DNA from: Notospermus geniculatus | Taxonomy: Eukaryota > Nemertea > Pilidiophora > Heteronemertea > Lineidae | Direction of reading: 5' to 3' | Length of the DNA: 64,000 nt | Assembly (NCBI GenBank): GCA_002633025.1 | Contig: NMRB01000587.1 | Span: 235,341 to 299,340, forward strand | In this document: positions 47,583 through 60,338 of the stretch, piece after piece | Position numbering within the stretch: position 1 is the first letter of the stretch | Layout: the number at the start of each line of letters is the position of its first letter | The notes under the pieces: model-generated | The model's database searches: none | What the model was told of the DNA's origin: nothing | The model's input: only the letters and a program-made list of their open reading frames with translations | Program-made: the position numbers and the translations under genes

Positions 47583-47999
47583 CTGGTCATTAGAATGGCT
47601 GGACCTCCATTGAAGCCTTGATGAAAAATGTGCAAATGAACCACTTTTTGCGAATAACTTTTGAAACGAACGACGGAAAAAAGGCAAAGAAACATAGCTT
47701 TTTTCTGCTGGTTTTTCAATATTTAATGAGGTCCTGATTAAACAGGTATGAAATATCATCGACAAAAACACGCTGGGTTCCCACAATCCCCCAAAGATGA
47801 CAACAGAGACCACTATTGTCCTTACAGTTGGTTATGGAATTAATCTTAAGTGCTGAAACCTTAAATTGATTTAACTTCATTGAAAGTTTCAACTTTTTGA
47901 AATGTTAATATATTTTCTCTCTTGGCGCCTTTTGTTATAAATGGTATTATGATTGGTGATATTAGTCTTCAAAGCCTTTGTGATGTGTTTGTGGTCTCG

Positions 48000-48530
48000 G
48001 ATTCAGCCCACGAGTAAACGCGGTTATAAACTAGTGGCATTAATTGACTCGTTTGGTTAATGACCCTTCCAATTTCGCATTTGTAAAGAACGTCTTTATT
48101 AGTGATTGATGAAAATGCCAAACATAATGCTACAAGAGTCTCGCGAAAAATTATGAGAGAACGACTTTTAGACGGGTTTTCTCATAATACGATGGAGAAC
48201 AATGTCGCGGGATCAACAAATTAATTGACATTGCGGGGAATGTAAATGCGTAACCCGGGCGCAACATGAATGATATCAGCAAGTGTGGAGCAAGTCTTTA
48301 TCCTACCGTGAATGACATCCCAGACAATAACCCAAAAAGAAACGGCGGTTCATTTATTTCTTTCCCGCGTTGACAAGCGCAGAGTCTCTTTTTACAAGCA
48401 CCCTATCAATCATCATCCATTTTCATTCACTCACATCACTGACAGCATGTTTCGAACTTAATTAGAGTAAATTTAATAAGCTGATTGAGGCACTATATCA
48501 AAACTCAGTGCAGGTGAACATGGCTGTGAA
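48000..48530. promoter_or_regulatory. Candidate conserved non-coding element(s) in the putative Sowah intron
   Basis: Repeat-poor with numerous homeodomain cores (GGCATTAATTGACTCG, GGTTAATGACC, CAAATTAATTGACATTG, GAACTTAATTAGAG). Position fits Irx enhancers hosted by Sowah in other bilaterians. Composition-based inference. Confidence 0.3.
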
Positions 48531-49599
48531 ATTAAAATGTAATATGGGCAGCCAATGTGGCACCTTGGGTGATGTTCATAATTGACCAATCATATGATGA
48601 GATTCCCTTCACTGTGGGATTGACCAAAATGCAATACCAGCAACTCTTTTTCACAGCAATTTGCATTACACCCCCTTCCAACCATGCCCCCTCACATTTG
48701 GGATATTGTACGCAGGACATCTATTCAATGGACACCATCTCCAACCACACCAACATTTTTACAGCAATCACTAAAAGTATTTCCTTTCTCCCAGAAGAAA
48801 TTACCCCACAATTATGACCCTCTCTCATTTTCTGAACTTCTGGGGAATAATTTGTTTCAGCAGTTCATTAATTTCCCCAAACCTGAGAGGTACGAAGTCT
48901 GGCAAACATCAAACGGAGCGCTAATTCAGCAAAATTTGATCAAAATCATATTAGCAGGCGACAATGTCAGAGTTGTTGATTTTTATAGCGGACATGATGG
49001 AAAACAGTGATAGGAGCGGGTAAAAACAAGAGGGGTGGGTGTCGCTCAGGAGCCAGTAAAGTGTCGGTAAGTGTCGTGGAATGACTCCTATAGGCTCCGA
49101 TAATCAACGATGAAGCTTCCCGTTCATAAACTCTGCATATATAATTAACAGTCGAGGTGTCAGAGAGAGCGAGGACGTTGTTAACACTGTAAACATATCA
49201 TCATTATTACTCTCCACCTCTCTGTTATATGATTTGATTTTGTGGTTTGTGATATTATGAATTAACGACGGCTGTTCTCGACGCTACTCGCATTATGATC
49301 TTATTGAGGTTGATACCTGTTGGTAATCAAGTTACGCTTTTATTTGGTGTCACACCTAGAGGGGACACAGACCTGACATCTCTGGGGTCCACAATACCAT
49401 AATCCTTAGTGACCTTCTTTCGGGCTGCCAAAAAGGCACAAGCGATTGCACCATTTTTGCATTCTGGATGGCTGCCGTAATTTGCACCAAACTTTAAAAG
49501 TTGAAGAAGTTTGAAACTGCACAGAATGCGAAACTCAAGGAAAACACCAATTCTAATTTATATAACCTTGATAAACTTGGCTTATCTTTTCAAATAAGG

Positions 49600-49690
49600 C
49601 ACCAGTTGGTGTAGTGGCAGAGTCCAAGACACAAGTGGACAAGGCGTAGGTCCAAATCGTGCCCAAGTTGAAACATTTTTCCGTGTTTCA
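49600..49690 (+). mobile_element. tRNA-like SINE head
   Basis: GTTGGTGTAGTGGCAGAGTC resembles an A box; GTAGGTCCAAATCGTGCCC is a degenerate B-box region. Confidence 0.35.
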
Positions 49691-50102
49691 CGACATACAC
49701 TTGCAAAAAATAAAGCAATTCAGAAGATTATATGTTTCATAATCTGTGATATTCGACCATTTTTATGTCGGTTTCATCATGACGACCAGTTTTTCATCAT
49801 GTCGTGGAGCGTCGTTGATAAAACCCAGAGCTCCCAGCAGTGATAATGTCATCATGATAATTCATAATTAAGCAGTATTTAAAGGTATTACACCCCGAGG
49901 CCACGACTTCGTCATATCAGGAACGTCATGTGGGACAAGAAAGTGATGCTGGTGTATTAGCGGAGTCCCTAAGGGCCTGATTACACCGGGAACAGTGGAG
50001 GATTCATGTGATTAAGCCATCAAGTCACATTCAACGGGATATCGGAGTTTTTTATCGAGAAGTTACTCGTGTTCTTATCCGAGGTGTTCGTGATCGCTGC
50101 AC

Positions 50103-50222
50103 GTTTGTTATGCGAGGCATGTTTGGTGTTCGCGTGAAGATTGTTTGTTATGCGAGGCATGTTTGGTGTTCGCGTGAAGATTGTTTGTTATGCGGGGCAT
50201 GTTTGGTGTTCGCGTGAAGATT
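50103..50222 (+). repeat. 41-bp tandem repeat, three copies
   Basis: TTTGTTATGCGAGGCATGTT plus TGGTGTTCGCGTGAAGATTG repeated almost exactly. Confidence 0.85.
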
Positions 50223-51399
50223 TGTAAACGCCTGATTGAAAAGATTGTGGTTCAAGAGATTTTTGTTGACAATAGAAAGAACAATCTGCAGGAATTATGC
50301 TGATTGATTTGAGGGCGAATTTCATGTTTCCAGAACACTTGGGATTATAAGGTGTCGTAATACGGAGGACACTGGCCAAGATAGGCGTGCACACAGGGTC
50401 ATAACTCAGTAGCTGAGCTCAGGTCAAAATGGCCGCTGGCAAAACCAGGACCCTGTCTTTTAATGCGCTTATCTCCCCCCAACAAAAAGCGACCACCCAA
50501 TATGAAATAAGGGTCGTTACTCCAGATTGAGACCCTCGTCTGTAACATGATCATAAGGGGTCTAATCATTGCTAATGGAACCCTCTGTTAACAGGATATG
50601 AAGGGGACCCCTAGACACTCGTCATGGCATATGGTGTCAAAAAGGGACAAAGAAGGGACGAAATATCTGATGACAATCTGCGAGGGTCCTTATCAGGACC
50701 TCATCACACCCTTCATTAGCTGTAACAAGACTGTTTACATTTCCTTGTCAGACAAGACAAATATTGTTGCTGCCCTTTTTGGGGTATCGGATGGTTATAC
50801 CCCCAAGAGGATCAGGGGGGGTGATTGTCAAGGCACAGCAGGGGTAAAAGGGCCAGTAGACCTGGGGGCAGACATTTTCAGGGATAATTCTTGTTTGGCA
50901 ACAGAAGTCTGCGTCTTTGGGTCTTGAATGTCCAACATTTGTCAGAGGAATTCGATCTCTGATTACTCAAGAACTCAAAGATAATTAGCTGTCAGTCAAA
51001 GGAGAAGCCCCACCCATCTCAGCGTGCGAGAGATTGACGTCGAGAACGAAACACTTCCCTGGCATTCCAAATCAAAGTCACATGAGAAGGACTTGACTGC
51101 CATGTTTGACAATGTAACTAGGCTTAAACACCCTTCCACGTGACAGGTGTCAGGGCAGACGTGAAGGTAGAAAAACAAGGCGAGGATGATGGACGAGCAA
51201 GGGGACGGGGAATTGATTAAGTTTGCTTCCAAATGAATGGTAGCATACGACAGACCGGTCTACGGAGACTCCGGCGAACACAACCAATTCTAGTCACTGC
51301 TAGCAATCTGGCAAAGAAGTGATCACGGTTGTTTGGTAGGAATCCTGAGGTGTTCGTTGGGATATCCCTCGTAGACTATCAATCACTCCTGCGCCCTTT

Positions 51400-51570
51400 C
51401 AAAACGTCAACACGTGGTCGCAGACGCCAGAGAGGACTTAATTAAACTCATTACTTCACAATCTTAATCAAGTCATCAAGGACGTATTATCCAATCCCAA
51501 GTCACCAACGCAATTATCGGGTAAAGAATGACAGCATGTGTTAACGTAATGATGATCGCAAACCTCAAAT
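51400..51570. promoter_or_regulatory. Candidate conserved non-coding element beside the 757-bp duplication
   Basis: Repeat-poor with GGACTTAATTAAACTCATTA, CAATCTTAATCAAG and CGCAATTATCGGG. It abuts the left duplication copy. Inferred only. Confidence 0.25.
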
Positions 51571-53085
51571 AGTGAAAAAGTTATCATTTATTATAGTCTC
51601 GCACAAAAAGTCACCCCGCGGGTTCGACCACAATGACAACAATACCAACGTTCCTTTCTAGCGAGTAGAATCTGAATAATGTTGACAATATATTTGGTCG
51701 TAAATTACCTATAGGATTAAGATTGGCGTTTTCACTCGTTCTGAAAGCCGCTGGGGGGTAGAAACCCTGACCGAATCAGGCAACACTAACTTCAGCTCAT
51801 CTCGACGGACCTGAGCTAGATTGGTCTGCGCGATGTGGTCAGTTGTGCGGTGGACAGTTTACAGTTGTAATCAGCAGAATGACCTCGAGGCTGATTGGAT
51901 CGAACACGGAAACAGATTTTGATGATTTTTTTGTTACGGCTGCGGAAACGTGAACAAGGTGATTACAAGAAGACTTGCGAGCAGATTTCGACCGATCTTT
52001 TTATGAAAACTTCTGATACAGCGAAGAGTGAGATGCCAGAAGCCTTCAACGATGACCTGGGGCCCTTTGGCAAGGGTAAGAGAATCAGTCCCAGCAGGGA
52101 CTGCCGAATGTTTCGTCTCAACCCGACAAACAAAGACAGGACAATAATCCCAATGATAATTTCTCCTGAACCTCGCCCATCGAGTTGCTGTCATTTCTAC
52201 AGCCAACACAATTACATCCGGCCCAAGGGCATCTCATGACAGGGGACTATCAACATTATCATCTTAATCAAATAAAGGAGAGGATTGCCAGGGAGAAAGT
52301 AACATACCACAGAGGACAACCTGGGCAGTGAAAAAGTTATCATTTATTATAGTCTCGCACAAAAAGTCACCCCGCGGGTTCGACCACAATGACAACAATA
52401 CCAACGTTCCTTTCTAGCGAGCAGAATCTGAATAATGTTGACAATATATTTGGTCGTAAATTACCTATAGGATTAAGATTGGCGTTTTCACTCGTTCTGA
52501 AAGCCGCTGGGGGGTAGAAACCCTCACCGAATCAGGCAACACTAACTTCAGCTCATCTCAACGGACCTCAGGTCAGATTGGTCTGCGCGATGTGGTCAGT
52601 TGTGCGGTGGACAGTTTACAGTTGTAATCAGCATCATGACCTCGAGGCTGATTGGATCAAACACAGAAACAGATTTTGATGAAATTTTTTGTTGCGGCTG
52701 CGGAAATGTGAACAAGGTGATTACAAGAAGACTTGGGAGCAGATTTTGACCGATCTTTTTATGAAAAGTTCTGATATCGCAAAGGGTGAGATGCCAGAAG
52801 CCTTCAACGATGACCTGGGGCCCTTTGACAAGGGTAAGAGAATTAGTCCCAGCAGGGACTGCCGAATGTTTCATCCCAACCCGACAAACAAAGACAGGAC
52901 AATAATCCCAATATTATTTCTCCTGAACCTCACCCATCAAGTTGCTGTCATTTCTCCAGCCAACACAATTACATCCGGCCCAAGGGCATCTCATGACAGG
53001 GGACTATCAACATTATCATCTTAATCAAATAAAGGAGAGGATTGCCAGGGAGAAAGTAACATACCACAGAGCACAACCTGGGCAG
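51571..53085 (+). repeat. Tandem duplication, two copies of about 757 bp
   Basis: Copy 1 is 51,571-52,328 and copy 2 is 52,327-53,085. They share AGTGAAAAAGTTATCATTTA at the start and CAACCTGGGCAG at the end, with only scattered substitutions (roughly 95% identity by eye). No gene inside. Confidence 0.92.
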
Positions 53086-53221
53086 ACCTTGGCCAGAGGC
53101 AACCCCCTTCTGTTTTGTTCTCAGAGGGCAACAGCAGGGATCCAAAAGTTGATTTTTGTCGCTGTTGGCTACAACTTTCCTATTTGGTTAGAAATGGTTC
53201 ACTTTGGCACAGGTCAATTAA

Positions 53222-53730
53222 GTTCCGAGCACGGACCCTGGACGATGTAGCACGGACTCTGGACGATGCAGCACGGACCCTGGATGATGTAGCACAGACC
53301 CTGGGTGATGTAGCATGGAGCCCGGGTGATGTAGTACAGACCCTGGGTGATGTAGCATGGACCCTGGATGATGTGGCATGGACCCTGGGTAACGAAACAC
53401 AGACCTAGGGCAATGTAGCACAGAGCCTGGGTGATGTAGCACACATCCTGGATGATGTAGCACAGACCCTGGGTGATGTAGCACAAACCCAGGATGGTGT
53501 GGCATGGCCTGGGTGATTTAACATGAACCCTGGGTAATGTAGCACAGACCCAGGGCAATGTAGCACGGAGCCTGGGTGATGTAGCACAGAGCCTGGGTGA
53601 TGTAGCCCGGAGCTTTGGCGATTTAGCACGCATCCTGGGTGTTGTAGCACGGACCCCCGAGGTGATGTAGCATGCATCATGTGTGATGTAGCATGGACCC
53701 TGGGCAATGTAGCACAGACCCTGTGTTTAC
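53222..53730 (+). repeat. 21-bp minisatellite (CTGGGTGATGTAGCACAGACC), about 24 copies
   Basis: Period 21, hence open on both strands. The - strand reads a seven-residue repeat like HHPGSVL. It directly follows the 757-bp duplication. Confidence 0.92.
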
Positions 53731-54184
53731 AGCTGACGAAGTGGACTACACTGAAAGAAGGAAGGCAGTGGAAAAACTTCAAGCAGCTTGCCCCAGCCGT
53801 CTGTCTGATTCGGTATCTAAACATGTCCGGTTGAGCCGTACCATAAAGAAATCAAACCATGGGTCGTATGTTAGAACCATATGACACCATATACAAGCGA
53901 GATTACAGGTCACACGGCCCGAGGCCCACCCAAACTGGCCCGTGTCCCATGGGCCTAATCCATATCAGTCGCTGAGACTCGATTATAGGTTGTGTGACAA
54001 CATGACAGTTGGTACCTTCGGGCAATACCTGACAAATATACACCACGCACCTCATCATCATATCTCTGAAACAATCTCTGAGGCCAATTACCTCAAACAT
54101 GCTGTATTTAATAGCTATTTTTCAGAGAAATACCCAAAAAACAAATCAGTTACTTGATTGTGATATGTCACGTACTCGCTGCTG

Positions 54185-54275
54185 CAGCGCGATGGAACTG
54201 GCTGGGAATTGAATGCATGACATTGGGATGAGTGGAGCAGAGCTTTACACTGCACCAATCTGGCAATATTTGCTC
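54185..54275 (-). mobile_element. tRNA-like SINE remnant
   Basis: The - strand reads ATTGGTGCAGTGTAAAGC (A-box-like), then CATTCAATTCCCAGCC (B-box-like). Confidence 0.4.
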
Positions 54276-55829
54276 ACAGCTCTAATGTCAATAATGAGTT
54301 AAGAAGTAAATGTAGGAGGAAACTTGCATACCCAGAATGGTCTCACTACACTCGAAAGTGAATCATCCAATCATGTCCCATGAGGTGAGGCCATGAAGAC
54401 GCCAACGCAGACATGACAGGCGACAATGTTTTCAATTCACCACGTGACAACCCCTCATTTCATTCCAGACATTATCTCCTTGTTTCGTCTCAATTAGAAT
54501 GAACTTAGAAATTCACCTCTTTGTCTTCGTCAAGCACAAAATCACCAGTTAGCTTGACAGTGATGGCCAACTGACAAAATAGTGGGCTAGGGCTCCTCCC
54601 AAACATGGTTTAACACAACCAGGACCCTCCGACGACATGACACGGTAAAGTTAACAATGCCCGCCGTGCCCTGAGGACCTCGCAAAGCCGTCCACCCCTT
54701 CCCGTCCCAGGGGTAGGATTCATATCACCGCCACCACGAACAGATGATTGTACACCTCTCCCAGCCACGCCATACCCGAGAGCAAGAAGGCGAGATTCGG
54801 AGCTAATTACTTCGAACACGATTCCATTAGTTCCACAAAGATGACAGCGCTGTTAAAATGGAATTTCAACACCCCTGGTGAGACGGGCAGATGAGCAAAG
54901 ATATTCAAGGCAAAATTATAGTCAAATACTCTACTTTTTGACTGAGCCCTAGAGGGACATTTATAGAAACAAACTTTGACCCTTTTACAATTTTGGTGCC
55001 CTTTCCCTCGTTTGAAGCTCACTCAGGATAGACTGGGGCAACAAATCTCTACGTAGTTTTCAAAATGGTCCGTGTCTGCACTACCACAGATACAGGGATT
55101 TTGGGGGGTGGGAGTGGGGAGATAGTATGACAGCAATATTGTCAAGAATTCCTGTGTTTTGGGAGGCGCCTTAGTTTTCTCAGGCAAGTTGGCTCTCTTT
55201 CATACAGAAAACTTTGGACGGTCATTTGCATCTTTGGTCTTCGTGTTATAAGTCGTAAAGAAGCCCAAAATTGCCCATTGAGAGCTAACTTGAGTGAGAA
55301 AACTCTCACACGGAGTGGCGCCTACAGTTTTCAAAATCTCTCTCAATATACGATAACTCACCGCCGCCAATGCGCCGACTGAATGTTGCCGTATCAGTGA
55401 TTGCTCCTTCAAGATCATCGCCGGTGGCGTATGAGTTAATTATGACATCATTCAAGTGACGCCTCGGGTCATCGGTGAACAATCCAACAAGATTGATGAC
55501 TCTATGTCCTATTGTTAGGATTATTGTGATACGACAGAGAGCAGCCAACACATCAAAACTCCACGACAATCAAGTCGTTTATGAATCTATGATTGCAGTT
55601 GTCATCTGACTCTCTCTGTATATGAGTATATTTACTTTATGGGTTATTTTCAGGTGGGGACAAAAGTAGCAGGGTTCCAGAGCTGTAGCAGCGGGCATAG
55701 ATCTCCAACTTGCTGCTTTTGAGACCGCTTTTGAGACCCCTGGTGAATATTCACAAGCACAAATGGCATGACAACAACCTTTAAGACCAGTGTCAGCCAT
55801 GAACACCGTCTTCAGCGATGGTTCTAACG

Positions 55830-56047
55830 CCAGTGGCACACCAGGCGATATCGCAAGCGATCTGATCGCCATTGAGCAAAATCGGCTGTTGATGCCAGGT
55901 GTGCGTGGACAGCAATGTGGAATCCTCTCGCCAGCGATCTTCGCCCATTAACAAAATAACAAAGCCTGTATCGCCTAGTCTGCGATGGCTGGCGAGAAGA
56001 TCGGTGGCGAGGAGATCCCTTGCGATATCGCCTGGCGTGCTGCTGGC
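55830..56047. mobile_element. MITE with about 42-bp terminal inverted repeats
   Basis: The left GCCAGTGGCACACCAGGCGA and the right inverse (GCCAGCAGCACGCCAGGCGA) continue through TATCGCAAG and GATC. TAA flanks both sides, which would suit a PIF/Harbinger-type target site. 218 bp, no transposase. Confidence 0.75.
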
Positions 56048-56404
56048 TAATCACACAGTCGCAAATATGAGGACAACATGGCATTCTGTCAGGGGAAGAT
56101 GCAAATTTACCGATGCCTTTTTGGTGACACATTCAACTCCAGCAATTACAACACAACAAAAGTTAAGTGACAAGATTTGATTCAAGAAATTTACATATGT
56201 CACCTTGGTTTGGAAATGTTTACAAAGTTTCCAAGCAGAGAAAGAAAAAGACAGGTCTGCTGACGCGATTGTTAAATCTGTGATTTACAGATGAGACTGA
56301 AAACTTGCCAATAATCGGATTTCACATCTGCTCGGAGGTTCGACTCGTCAGATCACAACTGTCGACGTTTGAATGATTAGGCTTGTTTACAGTTTGTGGT
56401 AACG

Positions 56405-56645
56405 AGTCGGATGGGTGGAGGGTGCCGGATCGACGCACAAAATGATGATGGATGACCCGCACCCCGCGGCGTTTTCACGTCACCGTCACAGTGATATGTG
56501 TAGTTTTCTCGAAAGGCGCGAACGCACCTGACAATTTGCTACTTGAACATTCAGCCTGCGGGGCAGATTAAATGCAATGGTGTCACCGGCATGTCTTAAC
56601 AACTTTTGTCTTTGAGGGCCAATTAAACAGATAAAAGGTTACATT
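56405..56645. promoter_or_regulatory. Candidate conserved non-coding element
   Basis: Repeat-poor DNA with GGCCAATTAAACAG, CACCTGACAATTTG and CTTTGTCTTTGA words. Inferred only. Confidence 0.2.
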
Positions 56646-56689
56646 GAGAGGAACCGAGATCATTTTCTAGTTAATCTGAGAAGATACTG

Positions 56690-56747
56690 AAAAAAGATAG
56701 CAATTTTCTCCTGATATTATCAGGAGAAAATTGCTATCTTTTTTTCA
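56690..56747. other. Near-perfect 27-bp hairpin with one-base loop
   Basis: Arms GATAGCAATTTTCTCCTGAT and inverse, symmetrical about 56,717, extended by A/T runs. It could be a snap-back element or a small-RNA hairpin. Confidence 0.85.
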
Positions 56748-57197
56748 AGTTGGCTGTTGGAAACTGTCCACCAAAGTTGGATCACAGCAGACACAGGAAA
56801 CGCAATGCCCGACTTTTTTTGCTGACAATGAAATATGATTGGCGATCGGCGAATACACAACTGTGCCAATATTGGACAATGTAGAAGGAAACCAGTCTAA
56901 CGGGACTTGACCAAAATGTGGTGTACTATAGGCCTGCCTTCTGGGAATCCCGGGGGAGACTCGTTGATTTTAGGATGGAATAGGCCTAAATACTCCTTTT
57001 CCCTTCAAACTGCATGAACGGTACACATAACCGACAAAATCCTGAGTTCCTTAGGTCACTGTGAACCCTCCTTTCTGATAGTTCACACAAACCACTGACC
57101 TGTTAACGCATCAGCCACAAAAAGGGTTTAAACTTGCAAATGAGACTGTCGCCGGTAAGGGGCGTGGGTCTTCCCACAAACTGCACCTCGGAAGGGT

Positions 57198-58550
57198 CCA
57201 GCGGGCCATAAGTCATCCCTTTATCCGGTATCATAAGATTGGGTGCCCTGTTACAGAGTTTTTATGGAAACAAATCAAACCAATACTGAATACCCCTCAA
57301 CAAAAGGAGGGCATTTGTGCCCTTGAAGGGTGCCCTCAGGGTCGTGGGTGCATCGCCTCAAGCTTTGTTACAAGTCAGAAGACGGATTCGATACCCTACG
57401 GCTGACCTTGACTTCATAATGTTCATTAACTAATCTGTCATAAACGTGAAAACGTGAATGATTTTGATGAATGTAGGTTTACATTATGACATCTGGCCCG
57501 ACGTGTTCTCTATGAAGCCATCGTTGACTTCAGAAGTTAATGCAGCATTCACTGCATTAGGAAACAAACTGATTGTATCCTAATGTTAACAAGGGTAATG
57601 ACTTCAGTGACCTTTCTCACCAAATCAGGCGACGGTGGAGGTGCTAAGGGATGGATATTCTGAATTATTTGTGAAGTCTTTTTATGAAATCGGCATACAA
57701 CGTCAACGACCAAGTTGGAGGTAAGATGATCAGAAAGCCTGGTTCTTTGCCCATTCTGGCAGATATTGGTTCCCTTCTTCAAAAGTTTGGTGCATTTCCC
57801 TGCTTTACAGATAGTCGTCATAGAATTACACTAACGTAGTAACCAAAACAAGTTCGGCCCATGCCAAAATCAGGGATGGAATGGAGCTAGCAGAGTACAT
57901 CCTCCCACAGCAGGGTTTTTTACTCGCTCCTCGTCATTCCTCTGACATAAACTGTGTGCGAGTGTATGAAGAGGAGTGAGACCGAAGCCCTGTTTTGGGA
58001 GGATGGCAAGAATACCTCTCGCCAAAGTGCTGCACCTGTACAAATCGGGTGAACAAATTTCAACAATCTTTCATACCCAATGGTAATTTAGCCAGTGGTT
58101 TTTCAACGGGCAAGTTTATGATTTCCCTCTACAGGGCCATGAATCAGCTTTCTACCCCACCAGGGCCATCGATTACACCGAGAACTCGACAAGATCTGTC
58201 GCCACCTTATCAAAACAACCTACGGCAGAACACTATCGCGGTGAATATTATGTCCATTTCAACAATTTCACCGGTGTCGTGACATCATTACTGAGATACT
58301 CGGCACTCACGATAAGGATTGCTCGAGGTGGGGACACCAGTCAATACACCTGTTTTCACATCTGCATATTATACCGCGTCACCTCCTGCTTCAAGTGTGG
58401 ATGTGGATGTTCCAGGGATTGAGGCCCCCCACACTGACTGGTGGCTGTTCTTGTAGTTGACCCTACCCAACTTTATCTTATGTCGCGACACAAAGAAGTA
58501 TGGACTAAACATTCCAGTGACTGAGGTCATCCCTACTGATTGGTGGGTGT
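57198..58550 (+). repeat. Large direct duplication, left copy
   Basis: Begins CCAGCGGGCCATAAGTCATC and is repeated from 58,667 in the same order with substitutions and small indels. No gene recognised; two overlapping open frames around 58,130-58,260 recur in the other copy. Confidence 0.9.
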
Positions 58551-58666
58551 NNNNNNNNNNNNNNNNNNNNNNNNNNNNNNNNNNNNNNNNNNNNNNNNNN
58601 NNNNNNNNNNNNNNNNNNNNNNNNNNNNNNNNNNNNNNNNNNNNNNNNNNNNNNNNNNNNNNNNNN
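58551..58666. other. Assembly gap (116 N)
   Basis: A run of N between the two copies of the duplication. The true length and content are unknown. Confidence 0.99.
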
Positions 58667-59935
58667 CCAGCGGGCCATAAGTTATCCCTTTGTTGGGTAT
58701 CATAAGATTGGGTGCCCTGTTACACTGTTTTTATGGAAACAAATCAAACCAATACTGAATACCCCTCGACAAAAGGAGGGTATTTCTGCCCTTGAAGGGT
58801 GCCCTCAGGGTCGTGGGTCTATCGCCTCAAGCTTTGTTACAAGTCAGAAGATGGATTTGATACCCTACGGCTGACCTTGACTTCATAATGTTCATTAACT
58901 AATCTGTCATAAACGTGAAAACGTGAATGATTTTGATGAATGTAGGTTTACATTATGACATCTGGCCCCACGTGTTCTCTATGAAGCCATCGTCGACTTC
59001 AGAGGTTAATGCAGCATTCACTGCATTAAGAAATAAACTGATTGTATCCTAATGTTAACAAGGGTAATGACTTCAGTGACCTTTCTCACCAAATAAGGCG
59101 ACGGCGGAGGTGTAAGGAATGGATATTCTGAATTATTTGTGAAAGGTCTTTTTATGAAATCGGCATACACGAACCAAGCTAGGGTTAAGATGATCAGAAA
59201 CCCTGGTCCTCTGCCCATTCTGGCAGATATTGGTTCCCTTCTTCAAAAGTTTGGTGCATTTCCCACTTCACAGATAGTCGTCATAAAATTACACTAACGT
59301 AGTAACCAAAACAAGTTTGGTCCATGCCAAAATCAGGGACGGAATGGGGTTAGGGAGAGTAGGGCCTACATCTAGCCAAAGCGCTTCACCTGAAAATCGG
59401 GTGAACAAATTTTCAACAACCATTCGAAGCCAATGGTAATTTGGCAAGTGGATATTTCTGACTTCCTCCTATAAAAGACAAGTTTATGATTTACCTTTGC
59501 GGGGCTATGAATCAGCTTCCTACCCCGCCAGGGCCATCGATTACACCGCGAACTCGACAAGATCTGTCGCCACCTTATCAAAACAACCTACGGCAGAACA
59601 CTATCGCGGTGAATATTATGTCCATTTCAACAATTTCACCGGTGTCGTGACATCATTACTGAGATACTCGGCACTCACGATAAGGATGGCTCGAGGTGGG
59701 GACACCAGTCAATACACCTGTTTTCACATCTGCATATTATACCGCGTCACCTCCTGCTCGAAGTGTGGACGGGGATGTTCCAGTGATTGAGGCCACCCCC
59801 CCCACTGACTGGTGGCTGTTCTTGCAGTTGACCCTACCCAACTTCATCTTACATGTATGTCACACGCTAACACAACGAATAGAAGTATGGACAAAACATT
59901 CCAGTGACTGAGGCCACCCCTACTGATTGGTGGCT
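58667..59935 (+). repeat. Large direct duplication, right copy
   Basis: Parallels 57,198-58,550, ending in the GACTGAGGCCACCCCTACTG motif, which itself recurs at about 115-bp spacing to 60,080. Confidence 0.9.
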
Positions 59936-60338
59936 GTTGTTATGTTATTGAGGCTACCCCCACCCTATCTTACATCACTCATTATGTAGAAACACGAGAA
60001 CCAGAGTGGACAACTTGGGACGTTCTAGTAACTGAGGCCACCCCTCCTGATGGATGGCTATTCTAAATGTTGAGGCCACCCCTTTATTTGTGTAGGAAAT
60101 GGTGGGGCAGATGTACTGTATGAACCACTCACTTTATACTTCATGCCACCAGGATGCAGTATGTACAGTACATGTACATTGAACCCATAAATGTATCGTA
60201 AATTATGTTAAATGACTACTTACCCCCTGTTCCATTGGGAAGGATATGAAAAGAAGAAAAGGGAAAAATTAGTGAATTAATGAAACAACATTTCGACTAC
60301 TGGACATCATGTCATGATGTTGGCCTATACAACTAGAC

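Noticed and set aside
58130-58300. Open frames conserved between the two copies of the large duplication
   Set aside because: The copies are too similar for conservation to mean coding; two frames are equally preserved and neither resembles a family.
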